A DNA stretch of 64,000 nt from the NCBI GenBank assembly GCA_002371825.1, contig DFHF01000007.1, positions 1-64,000 of the forward strand. The letters are read 5' to 3'. The stretch comes from Ruminococcus flavefaciens (GTDB taxonomy: Bacteria; Bacillota; Clostridia; Oscillospirales; Ruminococcaceae). The notes under the pieces are model-generated. The model was not told the origin of the DNA. It ran no database searches and was given only the letters and a program-made list of their open reading frames with translations. How positions within the stretch are numbered: the first letter of the stretch is position 1; every line of letters starts with the position of its first letter. This document shows positions 8,048-15,168 of this stretch, piece after piece. The position numbers and the translations under genes are program-made.

Positions 8048-8506
8048 CTACAGCTTGTTGTAATTCGTTCCTATATAAATATCAACGATGCAGTCAGCAG
8101 GATTATCCGCCAGTCTGACGATATTATAATAGGGTCTTGTTATCATTTCATAGGATCTCTTCCGGATATAATCCACAAGCTTTTTTTCAGTAGTATCGAT
8201 ATCAGCAAGGCTGCCCTCATGTCTGATGGTAACAGCGTTTATCAGCCGGAAAAGCTCTTTATGGCCGTATTCGTTATGAGAGGAAATATCTCCGATCACA
8301 GGAACAAGTATCTCTATGTCCTTCTTCTCATCTGTCGGATACGTAAAGCAGATCTTCTTTGTAGGTTCAACTCCTAATGCGGATACATTCCGGCAGATAT
8401 GGTCTGCCAGCTTCGGGATATCCTCCTTAGGCAGATTCGTCCTGTATGAGATCATGTTTTCCATAAATAGGGAACGGTTTTCAAGTATCTGCAATTTCTT
8501 CACCAC
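8048..8506 (-). CDS. Unrecognised 152-residue cytoplasmic protein, probable LytTR target
   Basis: I do not recognise this family. The protein has no signal peptide or membrane helix and reads as a mixed alpha/beta fold. Its start is a GTG at 8506, or the adjacent GTG, behind AAAGGAAAAG. An in-frame ATG after about 14 codons is an alternative. A LytTR-type repeat pair at 8644-8673 stands upstream in the same orientation and spacing as the one before the ABC operon, so it is likely co-regulated. Between them, an open frame of about 36 codons without an ATG ends in a TGA overlapping the GTG start. That may be a coupled leader or chance. Confidence 0.6.
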   Translation of the reverse strand: MVKKLQILENRSLFMENMISYRTNLPKEDIPKLADHICRNVSALGVEPTKKICFTYPTDEKKDIEILVPVIGDISSHNEYGHKELFRLINAVTIRHEGSLADIDTTEKKLVDYIRKRSYEMITRPYYNIVRLADNPADCIVDIYIGTNYNKL

Positions 8507-8643
8507 CTTTTCCTTTCTGAAAGCTTCGATCGGTCACCTTTGACCTTTTTTATCTGTTCCGCCTCCTTCCGGATCTTTATTAACAGAGCTTCTATGCTCC
8601 TGATACCATTTTACATATATATCCCCCTTATGTCACTATTTTT

Positions 8644-8673
8644 CCCGTGAACGGCATTTTTAAAGGAGTGAAC
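8644..8673 (-). promoter_or_regulatory. Second LytTR-type operator
   Basis: On the minus strand GTTCACTCC (8665-8673) and GTTCACGGG (8644-8652) are separated by 12 bp, the same spacing as the 5887-5916 pair, and the distal half-site matches it at 8 of 9 bases. A TATATA element follows about 22 bp downstream toward the gene at 8048-8506. Confidence 0.5.
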
Positions 8674-8761
8674 AGTATACGGACGCTGTTAGTGGGCTCC
8701 CCTTAGCGGCAAATATGATTGCCAAGCCTGAAATTACAGCCTCGTAAATATAACCTGCGAT

Positions 8762-8790
8762 TTGACATATAAGCCAATACCAGTTATAAT
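8762..8790 (+). promoter_or_regulatory. corA promoter
   Basis: A perfect TTGACA (8762-8767), 17-bp spacer and perfect TATAAT (8785-8790). The inferred transcription start near 8797 rules out the upstream in-frame ATG at 8791 as the corA start. The roughly 90-nt leader contains a GCGGG...CCCGC hairpin, and a small ATCCT/AGGAT hairpin encloses the ribosome binding site. Confidence 0.85.
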
Positions 8791-8886
8791 ATGCTTTGGA
8801 AGTATTATCAGCGGGAAATGGAGCATCTCCCCCCGCATTATCCTGTAAGATCACCTGCATACTATCCTACGGAAAGGATCAACGCT

Positions 8887-9804
8887 ATGTTTTACCTTAT
8901 AAAAAATACCCTGGAACCCTGTAAAAAACTTACTCCTAAGGCCGGCGGAGCTCAGTATGTTGCTATACTGTCCTCAGAAGAATGGCAGAAAAACTGCGAC
9001 AGATTCGATATGGGCATAGAACTTGAGATCAATACCTCTGAAATACACAGCACAAAGGCAGAGGTGAATTACGATTCCCTCACCGGTACCTTCTCAATTC
9101 CCGACCGCAGCAATATCTCCGCTGCAAACAGTAAGTTCGCCTTTGCTCTCGATGAAAAGGGCATCGTCTTTATCGATGATACCGGCATCGTTCAGGAGCT
9201 TATCAGCAATATCACAAAATCCAAACGCTGGTCGTCTCCCTCACTTGAAAGATTCCTGTATGACTTTCTGGAACAGATAATCTACCGGGACCAGGCTATG
9301 CTCGAACGCTTTGACTCCGAACTTGACCGCATGGAGGACGATATCCTCGCCGGAGCTGAGGAGAATTATCCCAAGCGTCTCAGCGAGATCAGAAGCGACC
9401 TGAGAGATATGCGCATCCACTACGAACAGCTTGAAGACCTGGGACAGGAGCTTGAGGAAAATGAAAATAACTTCTTCAATAATAATAACCTCAGGTATTT
9501 CCACCTATTCACTCAGCGAATAGCCCGGCTTCACGAAACCACCTCCGCCTTAAGAGACTATACCGCACAGATCAGGGAACTGTATCAGTCACAGCTGGAT
9601 ATAAAGCAGAATCGTATAATGACTATTCTCACTATCGTGACTACTATCTTTATGCCGCTGACCCTTATCGCCGGTTGGTACGGAATGAATTTCCGCTATA
9701 TGCCGGAACTGGAGCTTAAAGCCGCCTACCCTGTCGTAATAATCGCCAGCGTCGCTATCGTCGTTCTCAGCCTCGTGTATTTCAGAAAGAAAAAGTGGCT
9801 TTGA
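8887..9804 (+). CDS. corA: CorA-family divalent cation transporter
   Basis: A 305-residue CorA-type Mg2+/Co2+ channel. It has a soluble N-terminal domain, a long charged coiled helix (about residues 150-240) and two C-terminal transmembrane helices. The first helix ends in the signature GMN (IAGWYGMNFRYMPE) that forms the pore selectivity loop, and the protein ends with the basic tail FRKKKWL. The ATG at 8887 was chosen because it follows GGAAAGG and lies downstream of the promoter. The protein is slightly shorter than E. coli CorA (316). Mg2+ uptake is the default expectation, but Co2+, Ni2+ or Zn2+ cannot be excluded. Confidence 0.9.
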   Translation: MFYLIKNTLEPCKKLTPKAGGAQYVAILSSEEWQKNCDRFDMGIELEINTSEIHSTKAEVNYDSLTGTFSIPDRSNISAANSKFAFALDEKGIVFIDDTGIVQELISNITKSKRWSSPSLERFLYDFLEQIIYRDQAMLERFDSELDRMEDDILAGAEENYPKRLSEIRSDLRDMRIHYEQLEDLGQELEENENNFFNNNNLRYFHLFTQRIARLHETTSALRDYTAQIRELYQSQLDIKQNRIMTILTIVTTIFMPLTLIAGWYGMNFRYMPELELKAAYPVVIIASVAIVVLSLVYFRKKKWL

Positions 9805-9840
9805 TGCGTTTTACACAAAGTCTCTTATAAAAGCCAAAAA

Positions 9841-9868
9841 CCTCGCAGAATAGCCCTGCGAGGCGATT
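9841..9868 (-). terminator. Terminator between corA and the island, native rpsI terminator
   Basis: Stem CCTCGCAG / CTGCGAGG, flanked by T-runs on both sides (GATTTTTT on plus, GTTTTT on minus). It closes corA. On the minus strand it follows a stub of the rpsI 3' end, and its near-identical twin stands after intact rpsI at 34113-34135. Confidence 0.8.
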
Positions 9869-9879
9869 TTTTATAGTCA

Positions 9880-9911
9880 CAATAGGGATAAAATTATCTC
9901 TTTGAGAACTG
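9880..9911 (-). repeat. Left attachment repeat (rpsI 3'-end copy)
   Basis: 32 bp identical to 34154-34185, containing ATAAAATTATCTCTTTGA. On the minus strand it encodes the last rpsI codons and its TAA stop, without the rest of the gene. Confidence 0.85.
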
Positions 9912-9999
9912 TCAGCGCGTTAAGAAAACAGTCCTGTGGACTGTTTTTAGCGATGACCGCAGCAGCTGTGCTGCGAGGACTCCTCAGCGTGAAAAATAA

Positions 10000-10029
10000 A
10001 AAGTACCTCTGCATAAGCAAAGGTACTTT
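10000..10029 (-). terminator. Terminator after a second rpsI-tail stub
   Basis: A 9-bp stem AAAGTACCT / AGGTACTTT, followed on the minus strand by TTTTATTTTT. It lies 11 bp beyond the att-like repeat at 10041 and would end transcription arriving from an rpsI copy. Confidence 0.65.
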
Positions 10030-10040
10030 GAAATCCAATA

Positions 10041-10058
10041 ATAAAATTATCTCTTTGA
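10041..10058 (-). repeat. Second, shorter rpsI-tail repeat
   Basis: The 18-bp ATAAAATTATCTCTTTGA is identical to the core of the bounding repeats, but the flanks have diverged. It is best explained as an attachment site from another integration event, 130 bp inside the left boundary. Confidence 0.65.
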
Positions 10059-10188
10059 TAAAGTGCATTCTCACAAATACGTTGTTTTAAGACTGTTTTG
10101 TTAGTTACGTGTTTGTTACCATGCTCGATTTGTGGCGTTGCAGGGTTATTTTTAATGAACTTGTAAATCAACTATAATCATATTTCCG

Positions 10189-11457
10189 TTAATTTTCTTC
10201 CTCATCTTCAAACACTTCATCATCGATAGTATCACTTTTTTCGCGATTACAATGTCGATGTAACAACTGAGCATTAGAAATATCTGTCTTGCCACCTTGC
10301 GAAAACGGCGTAATATGATCAACCTCTGCATCATCGATACATAGGATTTCAGTATTACACCACGAGCATATATAGCCTGGATGGAACAATTCTTTTTTTA
10401 CACTGTCTGAAAATGCTCTGTTACCATCATCACTTCCATAACTACCTGTTATCTTTGTTAGCAAATTATAAACAGTGAAAATTCTTCCAAGTACTCTTTT
10501 TCGTGAACCAGTAGCAACATATGTATCTTCACGATACTGTTCATTATTAAGTTTCAAATCCTTGATTGAATTCCTAATTTCATCAGCATGAGCCATAAGA
10601 TCGTGATTATTAAAGAACGAAAACGGAATAATTATTGAATCATATACCGAACCGCTAAACTTACCTATGACTGTCCCATTATCCCTATTTACAGCGAAAA
10701 ATGCGGTATCTCCGAGTATTTGTTTAATGATATCTATAGTTTTATTAAAGAGTGTTTTGTAGTTAGCTATCTCTGTATCGTCTGCATTTTGATGAACAAA
10801 CATATAGTCATTCATTGTTTTCATAATAGAGGACTTATAGTCTGTAAAATTACGAAGTGCAAAGAAACGGAGTATACGCTCTTGATATTGCTTTCTTTTA
10901 TTTTCATCATGGAAAAGAATAGGTAAGTATTTGTTATCAGCCAAGTCTTCCAGCATGGAATTAAAACTGCCTCGATAAATACAGTTTCGCAGTTCTTGTG
11001 GTTTAAGTGAAACTGCTCCTTGATTTAACCGGGCGAATATTTCATACTTTAACTCCTGTGATTCTTTAAGAATACATATAGCACTTAATGAGGAAGATTT
11101 CAATCTCTTCTGTAGCGGCTTATCCATATCCTTAAAAAACAGTCCATTCAATTCTTTTAATTCTGTAAGTCCTGTGAGTGGAAATTTGTTTTCAAGGTAA
11201 TATACAAATGATGTTATTCGCTGCTGTCCATCAATAACACTCCATGTTTCATCGTCCTCTTGGCAAAGATAGACAGTTGGAATAGGTATACCAATAAGCA
11301 TAGACTCTATGAGTTTTGAGGATTGTTTGGGAGTGTAAACAAAGTCTCTCTGATAATCTGGATTGGTAACAATATCTCCGTCATCAAACATTTCTCTTAT
11401 GGTAGATAACGGAAAATCTTTTTGGGATGTGTAGACGTTCTTTTCTTCTTTAGCCAT
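10189..11457 (-). CDS. DUF262-HNH nuclease (GmrSD-like), probable phage-defence effector
   Basis: A 422-residue protein. The N-terminal DUF262 domain (ParB-like nuclease/NTPase fold) shows the diagnostic NPDYQRDFVY (about residue 32) and VIDGQQRITSF (about 72). The C-terminus is an HNH nuclease with Cys-x2-Cys (CSWC) and VDHITPFSQGG, then NAQLLHRHCNREK. DUF262 proteins with nuclease C-termini include GmrSD-type enzymes that cleave modified phage DNA, and DGQQR is the motif proposed to bind nucleotide. Only 28 bp separates it from the upstream TIR-like gene, so the two form an operon. The ATG follows GGGGGAG. The exact system type is not established. Confidence 0.85.
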   Translation of the reverse strand: MAKEEKNVYTSQKDFPLSTIREMFDDGDIVTNPDYQRDFVYTPKQSSKLIESMLIGIPIPTVYLCQEDDETWSVIDGQQRITSFVYYLENKFPLTGLTELKELNGLFFKDMDKPLQKRLKSSSLSAICILKESQELKYEIFARLNQGAVSLKPQELRNCIYRGSFNSMLEDLADNKYLPILFHDENKRKQYQERILRFFALRNFTDYKSSIMKTMNDYMFVHQNADDTEIANYKTLFNKTIDIIKQILGDTAFFAVNRDNGTVIGKFSGSVYDSIIIPFSFFNNHDLMAHADEIRNSIKDLKLNNEQYREDTYVATGSRKRVLGRIFTVYNLLTKITGSYGSDDGNRAFSDSVKKELFHPGYICSWCNTEILCIDDAEVDHITPFSQGGKTDISNAQLLHRHCNREKSDTIDDEVFEDEEEN

Positions 11458-11485
11458 GGAAATCTCCCCCTTATCTATTCACTCG

Positions 11486-12409
11486 TTAAAGAGCCTTGTT
11501 ATAATCGACTTTTAAACCGGCTTCCTTCATATTCTTAAAAAGTTGGAATTTCCACGCTCCAGCATCATCAATTTTAGTGTAAACAACCCCAGATATATCT
11601 CCAGGAGTTTCAACATTACCCTTTACAAGAGCGCAAACTTTGTTTCTGCCGAGTTTTCCTATCAAATATCCATGTTCAAAAACAACATTCTGCCTTGCTC
11701 TAAATCTTTCATCATCAACGGCTGCGTCTTTAGCTCGCCCTTTATCGCATTCAGTATAAAGTACTACCGCAAAATCCACATCGGAATACTTCTCGATCTT
11801 TTCAATAATAGTAAGTCCACCGTCCGCCTGTTCATGAAGAATAATTGCTTCAAAGCCTGCTTTTTCCAAAGTACGGGCTGTTTCTATTTTAGCAGTATCA
11901 TCATGACCATGTACAATGAACACCTTGTTACTGATTATTCTTTCAGGAGTACTCATTTCATTCTTCTCACTTTCTTTTTGAAGTATAACTTCTTTATCGT
12001 CAAAATATGTTAGTGCTGGTGGAAGTAAATTAAGCATTCCTCCTCCATTGAAGGTGAAAACGTTGGCAACCATTCCATACTGAACAAGTTTTTCAAGCTC
12101 TAATTCAGATGAATATCTTATGTATTCCGGAAATATATTGTCGGTAAAATTGATTTCATTCCCACTTTTAATCTCACATTTCAATAGGCAGGATAGAACT
12201 TCTTCTGCGGTTGAGTCTAATATACGGAAACCGTCTATTATTTTTTGACTACTTATTATGGTAGCTGCACGTTCACGATTAGCATCTTTGCGAGCTTGTT
12301 CTGCTCTCTTTCTTTCAGCCTGTTGTTCTTCCCGACGCCTTCTATCCGCCAACTGTTTCTCTTGACGCATTTGTTTTTCAAGCTGCTTTTCTAAAGGTGT
12401 TTTCGGCAT
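11486..12409 (-). CDS. TIR-like nucleotide-binding protein (CAP12/Pycsar-TIR type)
   Basis: A 307-residue protein. A highly charged Lys/Arg/Glu coiled coil (about 1-48) leads into a helical middle segment and then a C-terminal TIR-like domain (about 162-300). That domain begins KVFIVHGHD and continues with LHEQADGG and RARQNVVFEHGYLIGKLGR, the hallmarks of the predicted nucleotide-binding TIR-like family used as NAD-degrading effectors in CBASS and Pycsar defence. No cyclase lies next to it; its partner is the DUF262-HNH gene downstream. The ATG at 12409 (MPKTPLEKQ) is chosen because GGAGG lies 6 nt before it. The promoter is at 12459-12487. Confidence 0.82.
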   Translation of the reverse strand: MPKTPLEKQLEKQMRQEKQLADRRRREEQQAERKRAEQARKDANRERAATIISSQKIIDGFRILDSTAEEVLSCLLKCEIKSGNEINFTDNIFPEYIRYSSELELEKLVQYGMVANVFTFNGGGMLNLLPPALTYFDDKEVILQKESEKNEMSTPERIISNKVFIVHGHDDTAKIETARTLEKAGFEAIILHEQADGGLTIIEKIEKYSDVDFAVVLYTECDKGRAKDAAVDDERFRARQNVVFEHGYLIGKLGRNKVCALVKGNVETPGDISGVVYTKIDDAGAWKFQLFKNMKEAGLKVDYNKAL

Positions 12410-12458
12410 AGTTTTCCTCCATTTCATTTATGATCGAGCCAAACATCTATTTAACTAT

Positions 12459-12487
12459 ATTATACCACATTACAATAATTAAGTCAA
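12459..12487 (-). promoter_or_regulatory. Promoter of the TIR/DUF262-HNH operon
   Basis: On the minus strand TTGACT (12482-12487), a 17-bp spacer and TATAAT (12459-12464). It is a near-consensus housekeeping promoter, so the pair is probably expressed constitutively. Confidence 0.8.
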
Positions 12488-12582
12488 TTTATAATTGGTA
12501 AAATGATTGACCCTTCATAATAGAAAAAGTATAAATTATGATTAGGGGGCATTGTCGGTTAAAACAATGCCCTCTGTTTTGT

Positions 12583-12795
12583 TTATTCATCCTCGTCCGA
12601 ACACTCCTCCAGCCCATGTATAAGCTGAATGTAAACGCATTCTGCTCGGTCACGTTCCTCACCCTCGGTAGTCATCATCTGTCTGAGAAAGAAATTCTGT
12701 GCCTCCTCACGATCGTCCCATATCTCTTTCTTGCCGTTGCAGATGGTAGTGACGGTGCGTGTTCTCGGAATTGCGAGTTCAGGTATTCTAAACAT
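12583..12795 (-). CDS. Small hypothetical protein of mobile-element type
   Basis: A 70-residue acidic protein starting MFRIPELAIPRTRTV and ending in EECSDEDE. I do not recognise a named family, though short proteins of this flavour occur in Clostridia integrative elements. There is no signal peptide or membrane helix. The start at 12795 follows GGAGG at 7 nt; an upstream in-frame ATG would place that site inside the gene. It lies downstream of mobC on the same strand, in the place where a MobA-type relaxase would normally be found. Confidence 0.55.
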   Translation of the reverse strand: MFRIPELAIPRTRTVTTICNGKKEIWDDREEAQNFFLRQMMTTEGEERDRAECVYIQLIHGLEECSDEDE

Positions 12796-12940
12796 AAAAT
12801 CGCCTCCATAAATCATTGTTGTGAATTCATTATAGCGGATAAATATTCCAGAGTCCAGCTCTGCGGAATGATTGTAATTATTTTTGTGAAGAGCGCAGCA
12901 AAAAGAAGATAAAAACCAGTGCAGTGCGCATTGTATTCTT

Positions 12941-13303
12941 TCAGTGCCTAAGCTGCAAAACTTTACAGGTAAAAAAGTTCAGCGGTTGCCATATCTGCGC
13001 CATCTTTTCTTTGATCTCAGCAAAGTCGCTATCGAAAGAATTATCGTTGCAACTAACCTGAACAATGATCTGATTGATATTGTTGGAAATGGAAGTTGCA
13101 AGACGGTATATTTCATGAAGTTTATCTTCATTGAAATGAACGATATAACCGTCCAACAACATAGCTCTTACAAAACCTGAAAAAGTTCGCATCCCGCTGT
13201 TTTTATACTTGCGCTGGAACGCTTCAAGCTCTTCCTCGGTGACCCTGATTTTCAGGAAAATGTCACGCTTATTTTTCTGCTGTTTATTCGTTTTTCTTCT
13301 CAT
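12941..13303 (-). CDS. mobC: MobC-family relaxosome protein
   Basis: A 120-residue protein with a basic N-terminus (MRRKTNKQQKNKRD) and the MobC core: IRVTEEELEAFQRKY, FSGFVRAMLLDG, and the ISNNINQIIVQV segment characteristic of the family. MobC opens DNA at the nick site and loads the relaxase during mobilisation. The expected co-transcribed MOBP-type relaxase is missing downstream, so this is an orphan that could only act with a relaxase in trans. An oriT-like inverted repeat lies 60-100 bp upstream at 13366-13401. Confidence 0.85.
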   Translation of the reverse strand: MRRKTNKQQKNKRDIFLKIRVTEEELEAFQRKYKNSGMRTFSGFVRAMLLDGYIVHFNEDKLHEIYRLATSISNNINQIIVQVSCNDNSFDSDFAEIKEKMAQIWQPLNFFTCKVLQLRH

Positions 13304-13365
13304 AAAAATCTCTCTTTCTTTTATTCAGATTCGGGGTCTGAGGGGTGTCCCTCTCACAAGCTTTG

Positions 13366-13401
13366 TATTGTGTGGTTTTCAGTTTTTGTACCCACACAAT
13401 A
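13366..13401. other. Candidate oriT dyad
   Basis: A perfect 10-bp inverted repeat, TATTGTGTGG / CCACACAATA with a 16-bp loop, lies in the 410-bp gene-free stretch 13304-13712 directly upstream of mobC. Nick regions of mobC-associated origins commonly have such a dyad. The nick site itself cannot be assigned. The rest of the stretch holds only a GCCCCTATGGGC palindrome near 13425. Confidence 0.45.
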
Positions 13402-13712
13402 CCGTGCTTGCTACTCTTCCCAACGCCCCTATGGGCGTAGTTTCATTTTTCTCTTTTTGGAGAGAAAATCTCAGGCATTTCTGTGCCTGTCTAACTTGTC
13501 ATTTTTCTTTTCTGACAGCTATTCGATCTACACAGTTACACACTTCACACACATGAATATACCTGACCGAAGTTTTCATCATCAAAAAAGAAAAATAACT
13601 TCGATGCTCTCCATATCTATGATAGAAAAAGAAATGTGTAAGCGTGTAAGCCCTGATATTTCTTCTTTTCAGGTGTGTTATGAAGCGTGTAGCGTACCGT
13701 GTAAAATGCGTT

Positions 13713-14222
13713 TTAGTACATGATAGTCGGTGGTCGGTATGTGTATCTGATTCCGATGAAACCTCTCGCACGTTTGCCCTGCTCGTTGACAGCATTTTCT
13801 GAGTAAGTAATACCGTAATCATCTGCATGAGATTTCAGATAGCCGGAGAAGATTCTTCTCGATAATTCATCAAGGCTGTTGAGCCTGCACCAGCTCTGAT
13901 ATGCCCAGTATAATTCCTGAGAATGTATCTGCCCCGAAGCGTCAAACTTGAAGTCATGCTCGCTCTCCATAAATGGAATGATATTGTTGCATTCACGCTC
14001 GCTGCGTCTGAGGTTTTCTTTCGCCTGATCGCTTATGGTAAACTCAAAATCATTCGCTATCAAACGCTCCAATCCTTCGATGCACCAGAGGAATATTCCT
14101 TCTTTTTCAGCAAGCAGTTTTTCAGTCAGATGTTTGTCTGCTGTACGGTCTTTCGGAACGGGCTTTGCTACAAGAATCATCTGCCTGCGGAAGAAGCCTT
14201 CACTGCGATCATAACGAAAGAG
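13713..14222 (-). pseudogene. Truncated phage/plasmid primase (P4-type), C-terminal part
   Basis: About 170 codons match the C-terminal end of D5/P4-type primase-helicases of mobile elements: YDRSEGFFRRQMILVAKPVP, then GIFLWCIEGLERLIANDFEF, then a winged-helix tail ending ARGFIGIRYTYRPP. The family is usually 450-800 residues, so the primase and the P-loop ATPase domains are lost. The coding match starts abruptly near 14222. Across that point the opposite strand carries a relaxase fragment, which marks a recombination junction. The frame extends 24 codons further upstream only as antisense of the relaxase. Confidence 0.7.
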
Positions 14223-15059
14223 TGCCTGCGAGAATACATGGAGGGCTTTCAGGAAAGGAACCCGAATTTCTATGTGTTCAATGCCGTTATGCACCTCGAT
14301 GAATCAACTCCACATCTGCACATCGACTATATCCCCGTAGGGCATTTTAAAAACGGTCTTGAAGTTCGCAACGCCAAGAACAAAGCTCTCGAAGAAATGA
14401 ACTTCGGAAAGGACGCTAAGGCAAACAATCGCTGGAGACTTTCCGAGTGGGATATTTTGAAGAATATCTGTAATACTCATGGCATTGAAATCAGCGAGCC
14501 CAAGAAGTCCAGAGGATACAGCTACACGGTCGAGGAGTATGGTGAGTATCAGGACAGGATAAATGCCCTCAACGCTGAGATTGAAAGGCTTACCGCCGAG
14601 CGTGACGAAGCTGTTGCCGAGTTTGAGAAAGTGTCCAGGAAAAAGGTGAAGCTGACTGAGATAGACAGCGTGGAGACTGGCAAGACCGTGTTCGGCGGTA
14701 AGGTGACTGTCTCTCAGGAGGACTGGGAGAACGTGTCCGACCTGGCAAAGAAAGAAGTCGCATCTCAGAAGCAGACCAAGAAGCTCCGCAAGGAACGTGA
14801 TGAAGCTGTTCAGGAGCGTGACAAGCTGAAAACGCAGCTGGCAGCAGTCTCCTCGGAGCTTTCGGAGTACAAGAAAAAGGAAGAAAACAAGCGTTATTTC
14901 TCACGTGAAAAGCAGAATGCCGAAGCTCAGCGTATCAAGCGTGAGGAACAGCTCACCCGTGACCTGCAAAAAGCAAGGGCTTTCATAACTGCCTGCGGGC
15001 TGTCGGAGGATTTTGCCCGGTACAAGTATAACAAAACAAGAAGCACAGAGTTAGAATAA
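14220..15059 (+). pseudogene. Truncated Mob/Pre (MOBV) relaxase, N-terminus missing
   Basis: About 279 codons read as a plasmid recombination/mobilisation enzyme: NPNFYVFNAVMHLDESTPHL contains the HxDExxPHxH metal-binding motif (HLDESTPHLH), followed by NRWRLSEWDI and ISEPKKSRGY, then a long coiled coil. The N-terminal segment with the other catalytic residues is absent. The open frame does extend upstream to 13923, but that part is antisense to the primase fragment, so no functional start is visible. The junction lies near 14220. Catalysis is not expected. Confidence 0.72.
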
Positions 15060-15070
15060 AAGACGAAAAG

Positions 15071-15146
15071 CTATGGCATATCTCGGAAGGCACTTGACAA
15101 AGATAGAATAGTGCGCTACAATGCTAAATACAGAGATATGCCATAG
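15071..15146. promoter_or_regulatory. Integrase promoter enclosed by a 14-bp perfect inverted repeat
   Basis: CTATGGCATATCTC (15071-15084) and its exact reverse complement (15133-15146) flank a promoter, TTGACA (15094-15099), 17 bp, TACAAT (15117-15122). Inversion of the 48-bp interior would point the promoter away from the integrase. The layout fits an invertible promoter or a repressor-looping operator. The promoter also excludes the upstream ATG at 15121 as a start. Confidence 0.6.
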
Positions 15147-15168
15147 TGTAAATTTGGAGGGATTTACA

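Noticed and set aside
8680..8740. Resemblance of GTTAGTGGGCTCC upstream of corA to the start of an M-box magnesium riboswitch
   Set aside because: The rest of the M-box core is missing, and the clear corA promoter at 8762-8790 lies downstream, so this stretch is not in the corA transcript.
13923..14219. N-terminal 99 codons of the long plus-strand frame ending at 15059
   Set aside because: They are antisense to the primase fragment, carry no relaxase motifs, and have no ribosome binding site. The relaxase match begins at about 14220.
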